Below the pieces are notes generated by a model, which was not told the origin of the DNA, ran no database searches, and worked only from the letters and a program-made list of their open reading frames with translations. From SYIM01 sp041182885 (lineage in GTDB: Bacteria; Pseudomonadota; Gammaproteobacteria; Burkholderiales; Burkholderiaceae_E), in the NCBI GenBank assembly GCA_049423065.1, contig JBMSQB010000119.1, forward strand, positions 1-9,652: a DNA stretch of 9,652 nt, read 5' to 3'. This document shows positions 6,647-9,652 of the stretch, piece after piece (position 1 is the first letter of the stretch; each line of letters begins with the position of its first letter). The translations under genes were made by a program, and so were the position numbers.

Positions 6647-7632
6647 GTTGATGCGGGCCAACCAGGAACGAGGCGTTCCATCCAGCCGCTGGCAGCCAGT
6701 CGATCGTTGAACCGTGCTTTCTCGGCAGCGGTCAGGTTCGTCATGGGCGGGCGTACTGGACCTGCCCGCATTCCCATCTGGTCCATCCAGTGCTTGATGA
6801 AGGGCAAGGGGTGGAGCGCGCCGTCCTTGTTCCAGAGAACCTGATACATCTCGGTCCAGATGCTGCGAAGCGGCTGAAGCTCGTAGAAGAGCTTTGCAGC
6901 CTCGGCCCCTTTGCCCGCGCGTGCAAGTTCCCAGTATTGCTGGATTGGCTGACAGTGTGGGCTCTGCATCAGAAAGACAGGTGTCGTACCGAGCAGGATC
7001 TGCTGATCGAAGTGAAGCGTGGTGACCAGAAGATGCTCCTCGAGCGGGTCGCTGATCACGATCCGATCGCCGCACAGTTCCCAACAGCGCACGGTGTGCG
7101 CGACGTCATTGACGGCGTCTTTGAGCGCACATACCGCAGGGATGCGAGACAGCCGCTCGACCGTCTCGGGCGTCATGCAGATGCCCGAATGCCAGGTGTT
7201 GTACAGAAAAATCGCGATGTCGGTTTTCGAGGCAACGTATTCGAAGAACTGACACACCATCTCCTGGGTTTTGGCCCATTCGAAGGGCGCCCAGACCATC
7301 ACAGCGTCGGCACCGATCGCGGCTGCCCGTCGCGTAAAGGCGATGGTCTCTTCGACGCTGTGGTCGGTGGTGTGAACATAAGCGGGGACACGCTTGTTCG
7401 CTGCATCAACCGCCGTCTCAAAGGCGCGCGTACGCTCTTCGCGTGAAACAACCCAGGGCTCGGAAAAACCAAACCCAAGGCCTGCAGCCTTGCAACCGAT
7501 CATGTAATCGACGTTGTGGCGAATCCCAGCCTCATCCAGCTTGAAATCAGGAGTGAACGGATACATCGGGCTGGTCCAAAGGCCCTTCATATGTTCGCGC
7601 GCCCAGTCTTTTGCCTCTGCCGCATTGGCCAT
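6643..7632 (-). CDS. Dihydrodipicolinate synthase (DapA/NAL)-family lyase, atypical
   Basis: The protein has 329 residues, longer than the usual 290-300. The family fold is recognisable: LWTSPMYPFTPDFKLDEAG near 18-36, the catalytic Tyr in FLYNTWHSG (Y144), and the Schiff-base Lys in VCALKDAVND (K171). These enzymes form or split bonds next to a pyruvate or keto-acid carboxylate through a Lys imine. The usual GTTGE block reads GLGFGFSEPW (51-60), and the Arg that binds the second carboxylate in DapA (YNxPxRTG) is absent. It is therefore unlikely to be the lysine-pathway enzyme and more likely an aldolase or dehydratase of a catabolic pathway. The C terminus is extended and ends with ERLVPGWP. 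The ATG at 7632 has AGGGAA 6 bases upstream. It follows the Bug gene by 33 bases, which suggests that the receptor's ligand feeds this enzyme. Confidence 0.82.
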   Translation of the reverse strand: MANAAEAKDWAREHMKGLWTSPMYPFTPDFKLDEAGIRHNVDYMIGCKAAGLGFGFSEPWVVSREERTRAFETAVDAANKRVPAYVHTTDHSVEETIAFTRRAAAIGADAVMVWAPFEWAKTQEMVCQFFEYVASKTDIAIFLYNTWHSGICMTPETVERLSRIPAVCALKDAVNDVAHTVRCWELCGDRIVISDPLEEHLLVTTLHFDQQILLGTTPVFLMQSPHCQPIQQYWELARAGKGAEAAKLFYELQPLRSIWTEMYQVLWNKDGALHPLPFIKHWMDQMGMRAGPVRPPMTNLTAAEKARFNDRLAASGWMERLVPGWPAST

Positions 7633-7665
7633 GGTTGATTCCCTGGAAAGGAGGTTGCTGACGGA

Positions 7666-8634
7666 TCAGTCGGCGCGAGCGCCGGTTTGCCTGACGACCT
7701 TGCCCATCCGCTCGGTTTCGGACGCAACGAACGCCGCAAGCGCTTCGGGTGTCGAGGCAGTGGCCTCCAAACCCTGGGAGTCGAAACGGGTGCGTGTGGC
7801 GGGATCAGCCAGTACTTGATTGAGGGTTCGGTTGAGTATCCTCACACGCTCGGCGGACAAGCCTGCGGGAGCGAACATCCCGTACCAGGTGTTGAATTCG
7901 TAGCCGGCAACTGTTTCTGAAATTGGCGCAATCTCCGGGAACGCCGGAAGTCTGCCGCGGCTTCCCACGCCGATCAATCGCACTTTGCCCGACTGGATGT
8001 CGCCCATTGCCGAGACCTGCGCATCGAAATATCCCTGCAACAGTCCAGTGAAGAGGTCGACCTTCAACGGACCCGTTCCCTTGTAGGGAACATGCACCAA
8101 CTGGATGCCCGCCATGGTGCTGAACATGGACATCGCAAGATGCGAGGCACTGCCGTTGCCCGCAGAGCCGTAGTTGAGCTTGCCCGGGTTGGCTTTCGCG
8201 TGCGCGATGAATTCAGCGACCGATTTGACCGGTAGCGACGGTGGAACCACCAGCAGCAAGGGGGCCTGCGCGACGCGGCCGATCGGCTGAAAATCCTTGA
8301 TGGGATCGTAGGGCAGCTGTTGGTAGAGGTGCACGTTGATGGCGTGCGTGCTGATCAGTCCAAGAAAGAGGGCATAGCCATCTGCGGGAGCGGTGGCAAC
8401 TGCGGAGGCTGCGAGGTTCCCTCCGGCGCCAGGGCGATTCTCTACAACAACCTGCTGGTTGAAGCTCTTCGACATGCCTTCGCCCAAGATGCGTGCGAGC
8501 GCATCGGCGATACCGCCTGGAGGAAACGGCACCACCAGTCGTACAGTCTTCGCAGGGAAATCCTGCGCCTGAGACGCTTGAGGCAGCATGGCGCCGCACA
8601 GGGCCAGGATGATGGAGAGCAAAGCAGGCTTCAT
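7666..8634 (-). CDS. Bug-family tripartite tricarboxylate transporter substrate-binding protein (TctC-like)
   Basis: The protein has 322 residues, the usual length. The signal peptide runs MKPALLSIILALCGAML to QASQA, with cleavage expected after about residue 23. Signature motifs are the canonical VPFPPGGIADALAR (35-48), ENRPGAGGNL (65-74), ADGYALFLG, ANPGKLNYGSAGNGS and HVPYKGTGP. Bug proteins capture carboxylates in the periplasm, sometimes for signalling rather than uptake, which fits the absence of TctA/TctB here. A TTG two codons upstream (8640) is also in frame; the ATG at 8634 is better, with GGGGA 6 bases before it. It heads the four-gene minus-strand unit and probably gives it its inducer or substrate. 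The ligand loop differs clearly from the Bug protein at 1154-2173. Confidence 0.9.
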   Translation of the reverse strand: MKPALLSIILALCGAMLPQASQAQDFPAKTVRLVVPFPPGGIADALARILGEGMSKSFNQQVVVENRPGAGGNLAASAVATAPADGYALFLGLISTHAINVHLYQQLPYDPIKDFQPIGRVAQAPLLLVVPPSLPVKSVAEFIAHAKANPGKLNYGSAGNGSASHLAMSMFSTMAGIQLVHVPYKGTGPLKVDLFTGLLQGYFDAQVSAMGDIQSGKVRLIGVGSRGRLPAFPEIAPISETVAGYEFNTWYGMFAPAGLSAERVRILNRTLNQVLADPATRTRFDSQGLEATASTPEALAAFVASETERMGKVVRQTGARAD

Positions 8635-8661
8635 TGGCAATCCCCGAACGGTGATCGCCGC

Positions 8662-8691
8662 ACGCTAACGGCCTTGCCGATCCGGTGTCAA
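8662..8691 (-). promoter_or_regulatory. Candidate promoter of the Bug-lyase-oxygenase-nucleotidyltransferase unit
   Basis: On the minus strand a perfect -35 TTGACA (8686-8691) is followed after 18 bases by TAGCGT (8662-8667). The latter keeps the key first T, A and last T of a -10 box. The predicted start near 8655 leaves a leader of about 20 bases before the ATG at 8634. The -10 is poor, so an activator may be needed. Confidence 0.42.
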
Positions 8692-8698
8692 ACCGGAT
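8680..8698. promoter_or_regulatory. Perfect 7-bp dyad overlapping the -35 box: probable operator
   Basis: ATCCGGT, five bases, ACCGGAT is a perfect inverted repeat centred at 8689, and its centre contains the TTGACA -35 box. A dimeric repressor bound here would block RNA polymerase. The stem could also form a hairpin after the HipA stop at 8713, but no T-run follows it, so a terminator is unlikely. No second copy of this dyad was noticed by eye in the window, and no regulator gene is in view. Confidence 0.5.
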
Positions 8699-8712
8699 GG
8701 CCGAAAAACAGG

Positions 8713-9652
8713 CTACGCGGAGATCTGCTTGACCGTCTCTTTGAGGACAGTGTGCACGATCGCTCTGACGCAGCGAATTTCCCCCGCCACCGTGGAGGCC
8801 AACTCGGGGCGCTGGCGGACAATCCCGGCATTTTCCGCTTCGACTTCGGCGCACAGGGCTTGTGCCTCTGCCACCACCCGGCTGCGCAGACTTTCGAGCA
8901 CGCGATCGGCTGTGCCTCTTTTCAAATTCAACACAGCGCCAGCCTCGAGCAGAACACTGCGGGTGATGCTCGAGAAGTGCCGCACACCCAAAATCGGCCA
9001 GGCCAACTGCGTTTGCTCTGGCCAGCCCTTCTTCTCGAAAGCAGGTGAGTCATAGGTGGCAATGCTGAGCAGGTCATAAAACGGGGCCAACTGAACACCC
9101 TCATGACTCACCATGAAGCTCAGGTTCTTGAGGTGGGCGTTGCTGTTGCCTGCAAGCACATTGAACACCAACCACCCAAAAAGCCGTGAACGAGCCACCG
9201 CCGGGCTGCGGCATGCATTCGCCAATGCAGCCAGATTTTCCGTGCTTGCCTGGCTGTATTTGAAGCTGCGATCCAGGCCCAGCAGTTGACAGGCATCGAT
9301 CACATGCCGACGCTGCCAGGTGCGCCCAACCGCAATCCGGTCAAAACGATTCACCAGGTACACGGGCGACGGCACGTAGCGCCGGTGGACATCAGGCACA
9401 TCCAACCCCAGCCGTTTGGCCAGCCGCATCACAAACCATTCGTTGATCACCGAATGGGCGTAATCTTCATCTGGATGGTCGGGCTTCAGAATTTGAGTAG
9501 AGGGTGTGGCACCGGCAGGTTCGAACAGCGCGCCGTCTTGTAATACGACCGCCAACTTGTGCTGAGCCCCCGCCAATGACATGCGTTTGACGGCGGCCTG
9601 AGTCAAAGGCGCCTTGGGCAGCTGGCGTATCCGGGCCTCCAGCGCATCATCC
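8713..9652 (-). CDS. HipA-family serine/threonine kinase (toxin), C-terminal part; start lies beyond the right edge
   Basis: The frame stays open to the window end, so the TTG at 9606 is not a real start. Upstream residues such as EARIRQLPKAPL are normal HipA sequence. In order come RMSLAGAQHKLAVV (Ser of the autophosphorylation loop), TQILKPD (ATP-binding Lys), NEWFVMRLAKRLGL, NRFDR, DACQLLGL, FGWLVFNVLAGNSNAHLKN, and LAPFYDLLS (metal-binding Asp). HipA toxins phosphorylate glutamyl-tRNA synthetase and are held in check by HipB, usually encoded just upstream, here outside the window. The catalytic Asp of the GxxDxHxKN motif is Asn (codon AAC at 9139-9141), so kinase activity may be lost or reduced. 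The following His, Lys and Asn are kept. The frame is otherwise undamaged. It is probably a separate unit from the Bug operon that starts 78 bases downstream. Confidence 0.86.
   Translation of the reverse strand, partial: DDALEARIRQLPKAPLTQAAVKRMSLAGAQHKLAVVLQDGALFEPAGATPSTQILKPDHPDEDYAHSVINEWFVMRLAKRLGLDVPDVHRRYVPSPVYLVNRFDRIAVGRTWQRRHVIDACQLLGLDRSFKYSQASTENLAALANACRSPAVARSRLFGWLVFNVLAGNSNAHLKNLSFMVSHEGVQLAPFYDLLSIATYDSPAFEKKGWPEQTQLAWPILGVRHFSSITRSVLLEAGAVLNLKRGTADRVLESLRSRVVAEAQALCAEVEAENAGIVRQRPELASTVAGEIRCVRAIVHTVLKETVKQISA

Noticed and set aside
6647..7084. 146-codon N-terminal extension of the JmjC oxygenase
   Set aside because: It overlaps the lyase gene in another frame, looks unlike protein, and the GTGA overlap start explains the gene better.
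7647..7654. AAAGGAGG on the plus strand, resembling a strong ribosome site
   Set aside because: No suitable start codon with a protein-like frame follows. It lies in and beside the leader of the minus-strand lyase gene.
8680..8715. Rho-independent terminator after the HipA gene
   Set aside because: The dyad forms a stem, but no run of T follows it on the minus strand. An operator fits better.
1..9652. Mobile element, CRISPR array or prophage
   Set aside because: No transposase or integrase, terminal repeats, spaced repeats or tRNA genes were seen. The HipA gene alone is not evidence of a mobile element.

Overview
The window is dense, high-GC bacterial chromosome. Its layout suggests a betaproteobacterium, probably Burkholderiales. 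The main reason is two separate 'orphan' Bug-type (TctC-like) periplasmic solute-binding proteins, a family greatly expanded in that order, each beside metabolic enzymes and without the TctA/TctB membrane partners. This is a family-level inference, not a species identification. No rRNA, tRNA, insertion sequence or CRISPR array was seen, and no gene-free stretch exceeds about 210 bases.

Layout. (1) 2-679 (+) is the 3' end of an HlyD-like adaptor gene that enters from the left. It converges on a small exported glycine-rich protein at 692-1027 (-). (2) 1154-3122 (-) is a two-gene unit: an RNase Z-like metallo-beta-lactamase-fold hydrolase followed by a Bug receptor. (3) 3329-4850 (+) is a divergent pair: a DedA-family membrane protein followed by an amidohydrolase-2 family protein that lacks several usual metal ligands. 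Its last 10 bases overlap the end of the next, convergent operon. (4) 8634-4841 (-) is a compact four-gene unit: Bug receptor, dihydrodipicolinate-synthase-family lyase, JmjC/cupin 2-oxoglutarate oxygenase, and a Pol-beta-type nucleotidyltransferase. The lyase and oxygenase overlap by GTGA, and the oxygenase and nucleotidyltransferase are 9 bases apart. A perfect 7-bp dyad over a consensus -35 box lies just upstream. (5) 8713-9652 (-) is the C-terminal part of a HipA-family kinase/toxin that runs off the right edge and carries Asn where the catalytic Asp is expected.

How the parts may work together (inference): the Bug receptors probably bind small carboxylates in the periplasm, and the lyase and amidohydrolase would act on keto-acid or aromatic-acid type compounds in the cytoplasm. 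The oxygenase/nucleotidyltransferase pair does not fit simple catabolism and is the least explained part of the window. The strongest leads are the altered active sites of the amidohydrolase and the HipA protein, the Bug-lyase-JmjC-nucleotidyltransferase operon, and the dyad operator in front of it.
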